Assembly: GCA_965267605.1 (NCBI GenBank)
Contig: OZ254088.1
Coordinates: forward strand, 3,410,001-3,474,000
DNA from: G965267605 sp965267605
GTDB taxonomy: Bacteria > Bacteroidota > Bacteroidia > Flavobacteriales_E > Vicingaceae
Reading direction: 5' to 3'
DNA: 64,000 bases
In this document: one piece after another, positions 34,355 to 41,093 of the stretch
Position numbering within the stretch: the first letter of the stretch is position 1
How the letters are laid out: the number at the start of each line of letters is the position of its first letter
Position numbers and translations under genes: made by a program
The notes under the pieces: generated by a model
Seen by the model: only the letters and a program-made list of their open reading frames with translations
Databases searched by the model: none
What the model was told of the DNA's origin: nothing

Positions 34355-35923
34355 ATGATAAGAAACTACATTCTCGCACTTGCGGTATGCTCAAGTGCTT
34401 TGACCTACGGTCAGGTCTATAATTTCACAAACTGTGGTGCCACTGGGAGGACGGGTCCAACCCAAACCCAGGTGAATACTGCATATACATCAACCAATCT
34501 TGCTGGATTGGTAACCAGCAATGGGGGAATTCAGCGTTTTGTTGTTCCCATTGGTGGTAGCTGGAGAGTTACCGCTACAGGTGCTTCTGGTGGTACGTCA
34601 TGGGCGTCTGCCGGTGGTCAGGGAATCAGCATTTCCTGTGAGGTTAACCTTACGGGAGGAGATACACTGAACATTGTTGTTGGTCAGGAAGGTCAGTGGA
34701 ATGGAACGTCATCCAATTACAATGGTGGTTCTGGAGGAGGAGGTTCCTTCGTGTATACAGGAGCGATTGGTGGTGGCGGATTGATCATTGCAGCCGGTGG
34801 TGGCGGTGGTGGGCAATCTTCTGTAACCAACGCAGATCCTAATAACGCTGATGCCAACTATTGGACTTCCGGAGATACGATCACTATTCGAAGTTGGATG
34901 AGTCCAGGTGGTGTTAACGGTAATGGCGGACATTGGTCTACACGAGGTATCCACTCTGGTGGGCCCGGTGCAGGTTGGTTATCCAATGCCAATACTGCAA
35001 ATAATACTCCTAATAGCCAGAACGGTGGAACAAGATTTGTTGGCGGTACTGCATTCCCAACTCCAATTGGCCGTGATGGCGGCTTCGGTGGCGGTGGTGC
35101 TGCTGGTAATGTTGGTACTGGTAACTATGCCTGGGCCGGTGGTGGCGGAGGCTATTCCGGTGGCGGTGCTGGAGGTAATGGTGGAAATTCTGATGGCCAG
35201 ATGGGTGGTGGCGGAGGTTCCTTCCTTACTGGAACCAACCAAACCAATATTGGATTCAACACCGGAATGGGAGGCGTAACATTGCAGCTGCTTTGTACGC
35301 CTAATACAGGCTCGCAGACATTGTCCATTTGTTACGGTGATACCGTTTGGGTTGGAAACAATGCGCATGCTTCATCAGGAACATTTGTGGATACAATTCC
35401 AGGATCCACTTGTGATAGCATTGTAACAACCAACCTTACGGTTTCTTCTCCTATCAACAGTACCGTTACTTTGGTGGCATGGCCGCTCCAGCTTGTGGTT
35501 AGCGAGACTGGTGCAACCTATCAATGGTTAGATTGCGATAACAACATGGCTGTAATTCCAGGTGCAACGGGACAAACATTTAACCCAACTGCAAATGGCA
35601 ACTATGCCGTAGCCGTTACCGTTGGAAGTTGCACGGATACATCAGCATGTGAAAGTGTAACAACTGTTGGTATAAGCGAATACGCGCTGGTGGGAGTAAG
35701 CATCACTCCGAATCCGTCCAATGGTTTATTCCAGCTATCATTACCGGCAGGCGAGTATTTCGAAAGCCTTGAAGTCTATGACCTTTCAGGTAGACGTGTA
35801 TGGGTTTCAAGTGACCCAAGAAATGCTACGCAAATCGATCTGACGGAAATGGCGGATGGATTATACCTGCTTCAGGCACAAATGAACGGTCAGAAAAAGA
35901 CCTTCCGTATTGTGAAGAAGTAG
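34355..35923 (+). CDS. glycine-rich T9SS cargo protein, ALK/LTK-like glycine-rich type (array member 5)
   Basis: From the ATG at 34355 the protein has 522 residues; the longer frame from a TTG at 34268 overlaps the terminator. Signal peptide 1-20 (ALTYGQ). It has no HYR halves: the glycine-rich domain starts at once (about 21-312) with YNFTNCGATGRTGPTQTQ, NTAYTSTNLAGLV, IQRFVVPIGGSWRVTATGAS, LTGGDTLNIVVGQEG, GGGGSFVYT, LIIAAGGGGGG and GGFGGGG. A repeat of the SICYGDTVWVGN to CDSIVTTNLTV type follows (about 314-358), then an Ig-like segment (TYQWLDCDNNMAVIPGATGQ) and a sorting domain (about 443-522, ITPNPSNGLFQL). The glycine-rich part lines up with animal ALK as I remember it (see findings). 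Confidence 0.88.
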   Translation: MIRNYILALAVCSSALTYGQVYNFTNCGATGRTGPTQTQVNTAYTSTNLAGLVTSNGGIQRFVVPIGGSWRVTATGASGGTSWASAGGQGISISCEVNLTGGDTLNIVVGQEGQWNGTSSNYNGGSGGGGSFVYTGAIGGGGLIIAAGGGGGGQSSVTNADPNNADANYWTSGDTITIRSWMSPGGVNGNGGHWSTRGIHSGGPGAGWLSNANTANNTPNSQNGGTRFVGGTAFPTPIGRDGGFGGGGAAGNVGTGNYAWAGGGGGYSGGGAGGNGGNSDGQMGGGGGSFLTGTNQTNIGFNTGMGGVTLQLLCTPNTGSQTLSICYGDTVWVGNNAHASSGTFVDTIPGSTCDSIVTTNLTVSSPINSTVTLVAWPLQLVVSETGATYQWLDCDNNMAVIPGATGQTFNPTANGNYAVAVTVGSCTDTSACESVTTVGISEYALVGVSITPNPSNGLFQLSLPAGEYFESLEVYDLSGRRVWVSSDPRNATQIDLTEMADGLYLLQAQMNGQKKTFRIVKK

Positions 35924-35942
35924 AACGATTTTAACAATCTAG

Positions 35943-35967
35943 AAAGGGGAGGCCTGGCCTCCCCTTT
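35943..35967 (+). terminator. terminator after array member 5
   Basis: AAAGGGGAGGC and GCCTCCCCTTT flank a CTG loop. Confidence 0.82.
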
Positions 35968-35996
35968 CCTTATCTCCCTAAATGGGAGTACATTTA
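35966..35996 (+). promoter_or_regulatory. candidate promoter of array member 6
   Basis: TTC (35966-35968, one base off TTG) is followed after 20 bp by TACATTTA (35989-35996), one base off TAnnTTTG. It starts in the tail of the terminator and lies 29 bp before the start codon at 36026. Confidence 0.4.
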
Positions 35997-36025
35997 CTGG
36001 AGACTACAAACTAAAAAAGACCTTT

Positions 36026-37615
36026 ATGAAACTTAAGTACTATCTACTTTCGGCTGGTGTTATGCTTTTGGCATCATTCACGGCAAACGCACAGCTGTAT
36101 CCGTTCAACTCACATGGGTTCAGTTCTGCAACTGCAACAGGTTTGAATGGTCCAACTTTAGGACAATGTCAAACGGCATATTCGGCTGCTCCATGGGCGA
36201 GCAACACGGCCTTTCTAAATATGTACGAGCAGGGAATCCAGGTGTGGACTGTTCCTGTAACTGCTAATTATAAAATTGAGGCTGCTGGCGCCAAAGGTGC
36301 TGATGGTGGAACAAACTCTAATCAAGCTGGTGGTAAAGGAGCCTATATGAGTGGAGAGTTCTTACTCACACAAGGAACAAAGCTTCGAATCATCGTTGGA
36401 CAAGAAGGGCTGCCCGCGCCTTACGAGTCTGGTGGTGGCGGAGGTAGCTTCGTGTATACAGATTCAAGCGCAGCCTTCCCAATGATCGCAGCCGGTGGTG
36501 GCGGTGGTGCGGGAAGAACCAATGCTGGTGTGGATGCAGATACCGCGACAGCTGGTACGGCAGGTACTACGGGTACTGCTCCAGGCGGACCAGGAGGAAC
36601 CAATGGAAACGGTGGGAGTAAGAACAACCACACGAGTTATTCAGGTGCAGGCGGAGCTGGATGGCTTCAGAATGGCCAGAACGGAATTGATAGCCGCAGT
36701 GCCAGCTACATGCCTAACAGTGGCGGTAAAGCGCCTCGCAACGGGGCTTTTGGTGGAGACAACACTACGGGTGTGCATAACCCCGATGGCGGATTCGGTG
36801 GCGGTGGTGCCGGCCGAGGATGGAACTACGCAGGTGCTGGTGGCGGAGGTGGATTCTCCGGTGGTGGTGCTGGAGGTCACAACAGTGGCGGAGGCGGTGG
36901 AGCTGGCTCCTATAACTCGGGAAGCAACCAACTTAACATTCGTGGAGCCAACGACAGCATCGGATATGTGATTATTACGAAGCTGTGTACGCCAGATTCG
37001 AGCTCACAGACAGTAAACATTTGTGCTGGAGATACTTTCAGAATTGGAAGCAGCGCTTACGGTTCATCGGGTGTATACCAGGATGTACTTCAGGGTGCAA
37101 CTTGTGACAGTATTGTAACAACAACGGTGAATGTTGCTGCAGCTATCAATAATACCGTTACGCAAGTTACCTGGCCGTTGCAGTTGGTGGCTAATGAAAC
37201 AGGAGCCACTTACCAGTGGTTAGATTGCAACAACAACATGGCGGTAATTCCAGGTGCAACTTCCCAGACGTATAACCCTACTGCCAACGGTAATTATGCG
37301 GTAGAGGTAACGGTCGGTAATTGCAAGGACACTTCAGCGTGTGAGGCAGTAACCACAGTTGGAATAGATCAGTATGGGATTGAAAGCGTAACGCTTGCGC
37401 CTAACCCAACTGACGGGATGTTCAAAATTTCTGTTCCTCAGGGAAGCCAGATTACTGAACTGATGGTGATTGATCTTACTGGAAGAACAGTGTTGAAGAA
37501 GGAAGGAAACGTTGCTTCACAGATTGATATATCTACTGAGGCAAGCGGAGTATACTTCGTTAAGGTTACCCTTGATCGAAAAGACTTCAAGGTGTTTAAA
37601 CTGGAGAAACAGTAA
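36026..37615 (+). CDS. glycine-rich T9SS cargo protein, ALK/LTK-like glycine-rich type (array member 6)
   Basis: This 529-residue protein has a signal peptide (1-22, FTANAQ). Its glycine-rich domain (about 23-322) has ATGLNGPTLGQCQTAY, GIQVWTVPVTANYKIEAAGA, FLLTQGTKLRIIVGQEG, GGGGGSFVYTD, MIAAGGGGGAG, GGFGGGGAG and GGGGGFSGGGAGG. A VNICAGDTFRIGSSAYGSSG repeat follows, then an Ig-like segment (TYQWLDCNNNMAVIPGATSQ) and a sorting domain (about 452-529, LAPNPTDGMFKI, LTGRTVL, SGVYFVKV). The sorting domain differs more from the others than the rest does. Of all six, this one looks closest to ALK in the first 120 residues. Confidence 0.88.
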   Translation: MKLKYYLLSAGVMLLASFTANAQLYPFNSHGFSSATATGLNGPTLGQCQTAYSAAPWASNTAFLNMYEQGIQVWTVPVTANYKIEAAGAKGADGGTNSNQAGGKGAYMSGEFLLTQGTKLRIIVGQEGLPAPYESGGGGGSFVYTDSSAAFPMIAAGGGGGAGRTNAGVDADTATAGTAGTTGTAPGGPGGTNGNGGSKNNHTSYSGAGGAGWLQNGQNGIDSRSASYMPNSGGKAPRNGAFGGDNTTGVHNPDGGFGGGGAGRGWNYAGAGGGGGFSGGGAGGHNSGGGGGAGSYNSGSNQLNIRGANDSIGYVIITKLCTPDSSSQTVNICAGDTFRIGSSAYGSSGVYQDVLQGATCDSIVTTTVNVAAAINNTVTQVTWPLQLVANETGATYQWLDCNNNMAVIPGATSQTYNPTANGNYAVEVTVGNCKDTSACEAVTTVGIDQYGIESVTLAPNPTDGMFKISVPQGSQITELMVIDLTGRTVLKKEGNVASQIDISTEASGVYFVKVTLDRKDFKVFKLEKQ

Positions 37616-37636
37616 TTCAGAATATTCTTGATTGCA

Positions 37637-37668
37637 AGAAGGCCCTCATTCGAGGGCCTTTTTTATTT
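37637..37668. terminator. bidirectional terminator between array member 6 and the GerMN-like gene
   Basis: AAGGCCCTC and GAGGGCCTT (37639-37660) flank a 4-nt loop. A T run follows on the plus strand; the minus strand side has a shorter T run. It serves both convergent genes. Confidence 0.85.
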
Positions 37669-38331
37669 CGATTCAATCTTAAAATTGGGATTATTCAAAT
37701 ATTGCTTCCTGTCATATACACCCGGCTTACCGTGAGAACCAATTTCAACATGTAGTTGAATTTGCTGTACTTCTGGTAACTCAGTAAGCGTGAATACGAG
37801 CATAGCAAGGAATTCTTGCGCTCCTGTAGTTCCCATTTGTTCTGTGTACTTCTCAGGATGATCGAAGCTGATATGTAGGGTTTGTTTCGCCAAACTATCG
37901 AAGATCACCAATGGTTGGTATTTGTTGAACGTTTTGTTCAGTTCGGTGATAAAAGCGGAAACATCTGAAGAGAGGCAACTTATCGTATCGCGGTATATGG
38001 AAATGTATCGCCCTCCATTCTCCAGGCTAGCCGACCAAAAACTAACAGGAGCACGACTATCCATACGATGTACACAGTATTTCTTTATCCAATGTTGTGT
38101 GCTGGAATCTGATGGATTGATGGAATGCGCTTGTTGCAAGTAATAGCACAAGGAATCTTTATTCAGCTCAGTATTAATGCCAGCAGCCAGTATTCTCAAA
38201 GCGTTTGCCTGACAATTAAGAAAGCGGGCTTGTGTCAAAAGTGAGTCTCCGGTTTTTTGTGCCTGGGAATACTTGGGGTTGCTCAAGAACCAAATGAAGT
38301 ACATAAAGGCTAGTAAACGGAAAGCTCTCAT
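37663..38331 (-). CDS. exported protein with possible GerMN-like domain
   Basis: The 222-residue protein has a signal peptide (about 1-24, cut after SQAQ) and a helical part of about 55 residues that reads like one and a half TPR units (LLTQARFLNCQANALRILAA; YYLQQAHSINPSD). The C-terminal 110 residues (RYISIYRDTISCL, LHISFDHPEKYTEQMG, GAQEFLAMLVFTLTELPEVQ, QIQLHVEIG) follow the pattern of GerMN domains. Those domains occur in spore-germination and lipoprotein LpqB-like proteins, where an L-V-x-T-L-T-E-x-P core is typical. That match is by eye only. Function unknown. Confidence 0.6.
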   Translation of the reverse strand: MRAFRLLAFMYFIWFLSNPKYSQAQKTGDSLLTQARFLNCQANALRILAAGINTELNKDSLCYYLQQAHSINPSDSSTQHWIKKYCVHRMDSRAPVSFWSASLENGGRYISIYRDTISCLSSDVSAFITELNKTFNKYQPLVIFDSLAKQTLHISFDHPEKYTEQMGTTGAQEFLAMLVFTLTELPEVQQIQLHVEIGSHGKPGVYDRKQYLNNPNFKIESK

Positions 38332-38572
38332 TGAGTGATGGTATCTAATTCCCTCAGTAGAAGTTACTACTTATCCTGAAATGTGCTAACCCACAAAGAC
38401 TGATTGGTAAGGACGTAATTATCAAGGATGAGAAGATCCTTTTTTGCTCCTCAGTCGAAATGAAGCCCAATTCGTTTCACTCATTGCGTGCTTTCCTGTT
38501 TTCTGAATTCAAGCAAGCTTGCTTCACAAAGCAAAAAAGCCCTACTGCTTCGCAGTGGGCTTCATTCTTTCG
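38332..38572. other. 240-bp non-coding region between the GerMN-like gene and tRNA-Arg
   Basis: It holds the tRNA-Arg terminator and a perfect 14-bp palindrome, AAGCAAGCTTGCTT (38511-38524). No convincing ORF or RNA gene is seen in the rest. Confidence 0.5.
38533..38560 (-). terminator. terminator after tRNA-Arg
   Basis: GCCCACTG and its partner with a single-base bulge (38539-38560) flank a GAAG-type loop on the minus strand, followed by six T (38538-38533). Confidence 0.75.
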
Positions 38573-38646
38573 TGACCGCGGAAGGATTCGAACCCTCAAC
38601 CCTCAGAGCCGAAATCTGATATTCTATCCAGTTGAACTACGCGGCC
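38573..38646 (-). tRNA. tRNA-Arg (UCG)
   Basis: The minus strand folds into a 74-nt cloverleaf: acceptor GGCCGCG/CGCGGTC with discriminator A, D-arm with AGTTCAACTGGAT, anticodon stem CAGA/TCTG with loop TTTCGGC (anticodon TCG), and T-arm GAGGGTTCGAATCCTTC. CCA is not encoded. Confidence 0.95.
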
Positions 38647-38753
38647 AAGATTGTTTTTTCTGAGACGTATCGCCAGATTCAGAAAATTGGGAGCCAAATA
38701 TATAGTAATTTTGAGCAATAATAGGTGATACAAAGAGTTTATTGTCTTGCACA

Positions 38754-41087
38754 ATGAGGAAGGTTCTTCTCTCCATATTTACCTGCGTAACACTGGTTAC
38801 GAGCGCACAACAATTGGCAAATTCTTCGTGGGAAGGCCCAATTGGAACATGGCGTGATCATTTGCCATTTAATGACGCCATTGCGGTAACCGAATCTTCC
38901 GATAAGGTATACTGTGCAACCAACTCCGCTGTTTTTTCCCTCAATAAGGAAGACCTGGTTGTAGATCGTCTATCAACCATTGATGGACTCTCGGATGTGG
39001 GTATTGGAGCACTACGCTACAACATCCTGGAAAAGGCACTGGTCATAGCTTATGTGAACGGAAACGTTGATGTGATCAAAGGCACCGAGATCATTAATAT
39101 TCCCGCCATTAAGAACAGTGATATCATTGGTGACAAAGGCATCAACCAGATCACGTTCTTCGGATCATTGGCGTACATGTCGTGTGGGTTCGGAATAGTA
39201 GTTCTGGATGTCAACAAGAACGAGATCAAGGAAACTTATTTGATAGGTGCACAGAGTAGCTACGTACATGTAAATGATGTAGATTTTTACAATGGAAACA
39301 TCTATGCAGCAACAGACAATGGCATCTACTGGGCTTCACTAAGTAGTCCAAACCTCTCTGATTATTCCAGTTGGTCTGTACTTGGAACACTCCCCTTGGT
39401 CAAATACAATGCGCTTGCTGCATTTGGGACTAAACTGCTCGCGAACCGTGCAACAACAGTGTACAACGGAGACACACTTTACGCATTACAAAATTCAACC
39501 TGGTCGCAGATAAGCCAGGTTTACGGACTTGATAATGTTGACCTGAATGTGATTGGTGAACGGATATTCATCACGCATAATGGTAACGTTGATGTGTTCG
39601 ATACGGCCATGGTCAAGAAAGAAGAGATCTTCTCATACAACAATGCCATTTCACCTTTTCCGAAACAGGCATTGCGAGCGTCAGATGGTTGGATCTATAT
39701 AGCAGATCAGTACTACGGTGTGGTGCGCGCATTGAACAGTTGGAAGGCAGAATTCTACACGCCCAATGGACCGGCTACACCTTCCGTTTTCGACATGGAT
39801 GTGTCAGGTACTACAATAGCAGTAGCGGCCGGAGGTTATACCAATGCATACCTTAACAAGTACTCCAGAAATGGTGCTTACCATTTCAAGGACAATAACT
39901 GGACCTCACACTATTGGTTCAACAACGCAGCACTCGATACGGCATTCGATATTGTAGCGGTAGCAATAGACCCGGCTAAACCTTCACGGTTCTTCGCAGC
40001 ATCATGGGGAAGGGGCCTGCTTGAATTTGAAGATGACAAACTGAAAAAGGTTTACTACAAGGGCAATTCAGCGCTTGAGGAGCGAAATGGCTCCAATGGT
40101 TGGGTAGGTGTTGGTGGTTTGAAGTTTGATAGCAACGGGCATCTATGGATGACCAATTCCTACCATTACAAAGGGTTGGCGCTACTCACTACCGGTGGAA
40201 CCTGGAAGAATTTCAGTCTCACACCGTATGCGGATGACAACACGGAGATCACGCATATTGAGATCGATGACTTTAACCGCATTTGGATTGTAGAACCCAA
40301 GGCAAACAGAATTCTTGTATATGATTATAAGGGCACCCCACTTGATGAGAATGATGACGAGATTCGTGTGCTTACCAGCACCGGAGGACAGGGGGATTTG
40401 CACGGAGATAAGATATTCAGCATCAAGAAGGATCTTGACGGTGAGATGTGGATTGGTTCCAACGAAGGCGTAGCTGTTGTCTATGCTCCGGGTAACGTTT
40501 ACGATGGAGGCGATTTTGACGCACAGCAAATCTTGATCGAACAGGATGGTACCGCGCAAATCCTGTTGGAGGCAGAGTCGGTTACCAGTATCACCGTTGA
40601 CGGTGCGAACAGAAAGTGGTTCGGAACAGAGAAGGCGGGAGCATTCTTGATGACCGAAGATGGCCTTAGAGAGGTGTTCCATTTCACGAAATCCAACAGT
40701 CCTTTGTATTCTGATGCCATTTCCAGCATTGCTGTGAACGATGAAAATGGGGAAGTGTTTTTTGGTACAGACAAGGGTATCATTTCCTATAAGAGTACGG
40801 CAACTGCCCCGCAGGCCAAGTATGACTCTGTGGTGGTTTATCCAAACCCGGTTCACCCTGGTTACGATGGCCTAATTGCTATTAAAGGTTTGATGGGTGA
40901 TTCGGATGTGAAGATTACTGATGCAGCTGGAAATGTGATCTATGAGACCCTTTCTTTGGGTGGCCAGGCTATATGGAACGGAAAGGCCTTTAACGGTCGC
41001 AGAGCGGCTTCTGGCGTTTATCATGTCTTGTCAGTAAGCCCTGATGGGCGACAAGATCACGTGGCAAAGATCCTCTTCGTAAATTAG
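38754..41087 (+). CDS. porZ: T9SS component PorZ, beta-propeller protein with sorting domain
   Basis: From the ATG at 38754 the protein has 777 residues and a signal peptide (1-18, VTSAQ). The N-terminal propeller has the PorZ hallmark blocks IGTWRDHLPFNDAIAV, VVDRLSTIDGLSDVGIGALR, IAYVNGNVDVIKG and SCGFGIVVLDVNKNEIKETY. A second set of blades is seen further on (GSNEGVAVVYAPG, GTDKGIISYKSTAT). The C-terminal 80 residues are a T9SS sorting domain (VVVYPNPVHPGYDGLIAIKG, GVYHVLSVSPDG). In known T9SS species PorZ sits on the surface in the attachment complex with PorU, PorV and PorQ and helps add A-LPS to cargo. recO lies two genes downstream, as is usual for porZ. Confidence 0.88.
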   Translation: MRKVLLSIFTCVTLVTSAQQLANSSWEGPIGTWRDHLPFNDAIAVTESSDKVYCATNSAVFSLNKEDLVVDRLSTIDGLSDVGIGALRYNILEKALVIAYVNGNVDVIKGTEIINIPAIKNSDIIGDKGINQITFFGSLAYMSCGFGIVVLDVNKNEIKETYLIGAQSSYVHVNDVDFYNGNIYAATDNGIYWASLSSPNLSDYSSWSVLGTLPLVKYNALAAFGTKLLANRATTVYNGDTLYALQNSTWSQISQVYGLDNVDLNVIGERIFITHNGNVDVFDTAMVKKEEIFSYNNAISPFPKQALRASDGWIYIADQYYGVVRALNSWKAEFYTPNGPATPSVFDMDVSGTTIAVAAGGYTNAYLNKYSRNGAYHFKDNNWTSHYWFNNAALDTAFDIVAVAIDPAKPSRFFAASWGRGLLEFEDDKLKKVYYKGNSALEERNGSNGWVGVGGLKFDSNGHLWMTNSYHYKGLALLTTGGTWKNFSLTPYADDNTEITHIEIDDFNRIWIVEPKANRILVYDYKGTPLDENDDEIRVLTSTGGQGDLHGDKIFSIKKDLDGEMWIGSNEGVAVVYAPGNVYDGGDFDAQQILIEQDGTAQILLEAESVTSITVDGANRKWFGTEKAGAFLMTEDGLREVFHFTKSNSPLYSDAISSIAVNDENGEVFFGTDKGIISYKSTATAPQAKYDSVVVYPNPVHPGYDGLIAIKGLMGDSDVKITDAAGNVIYETLSLGGQAIWNGKAFNGRRAASGVYHVLSVSPDGRQDHVAKILFVN

Positions 41088-41093
41088 TAGGTT

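Larger units (their letters stand above)
27792..37615 (+). repeat. tandem array of six paralogous glycine-rich T9SS cargo genes
   Basis: Six genes in one orientation (starting at 27792, 29426, 31065, 32691, 34355 and 36026) share a signal peptide, a glycine-rich domain of 250-300 residues, one Ig-like or linker module and a T9SS sorting domain. The first four carry HYR halves around the glycine-rich part; the last two do not. Hairpin terminators follow members 1, 3, 4, 5 and 6; members 2 and 3 are 4 bp apart and share a transcript. The array has no transposase or terminal repeats. Confidence 0.9.

Noticed and set aside
27891..36971. Many overlapping open frames in other phases within the glycine-rich array (for example 28327-28728, 33276-33614, 34908-35279, 36495-36971)
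   Set aside because: They are products of GGN-repeat codons read in other phases, giving Val/Ala- or Thr/Ser-rich strings without domains, and they lie entirely inside long genes with signal peptides and sorting domains.
27792..37615. Glycine-rich array as a mobile element, CRISPR-like repeat or PE_PGRS-type family
   Set aside because: There is no transposase or terminal repeat, units are full genes with sorting domains, and the N-terminal PE domain is absent.
38511..38524. Perfect 14-bp palindrome AAGCAAGCTTGCTT near tRNA-Arg as an attachment or integrase site
   Set aside because: No integrase, direct repeat of the tRNA end or foreign gene block is next to it; it may be chance.
40182..40856. 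224-residue minus-strand open frame inside porZ
   Set aside because: Antisense to a clear PorZ reading frame; no recognisable motif.
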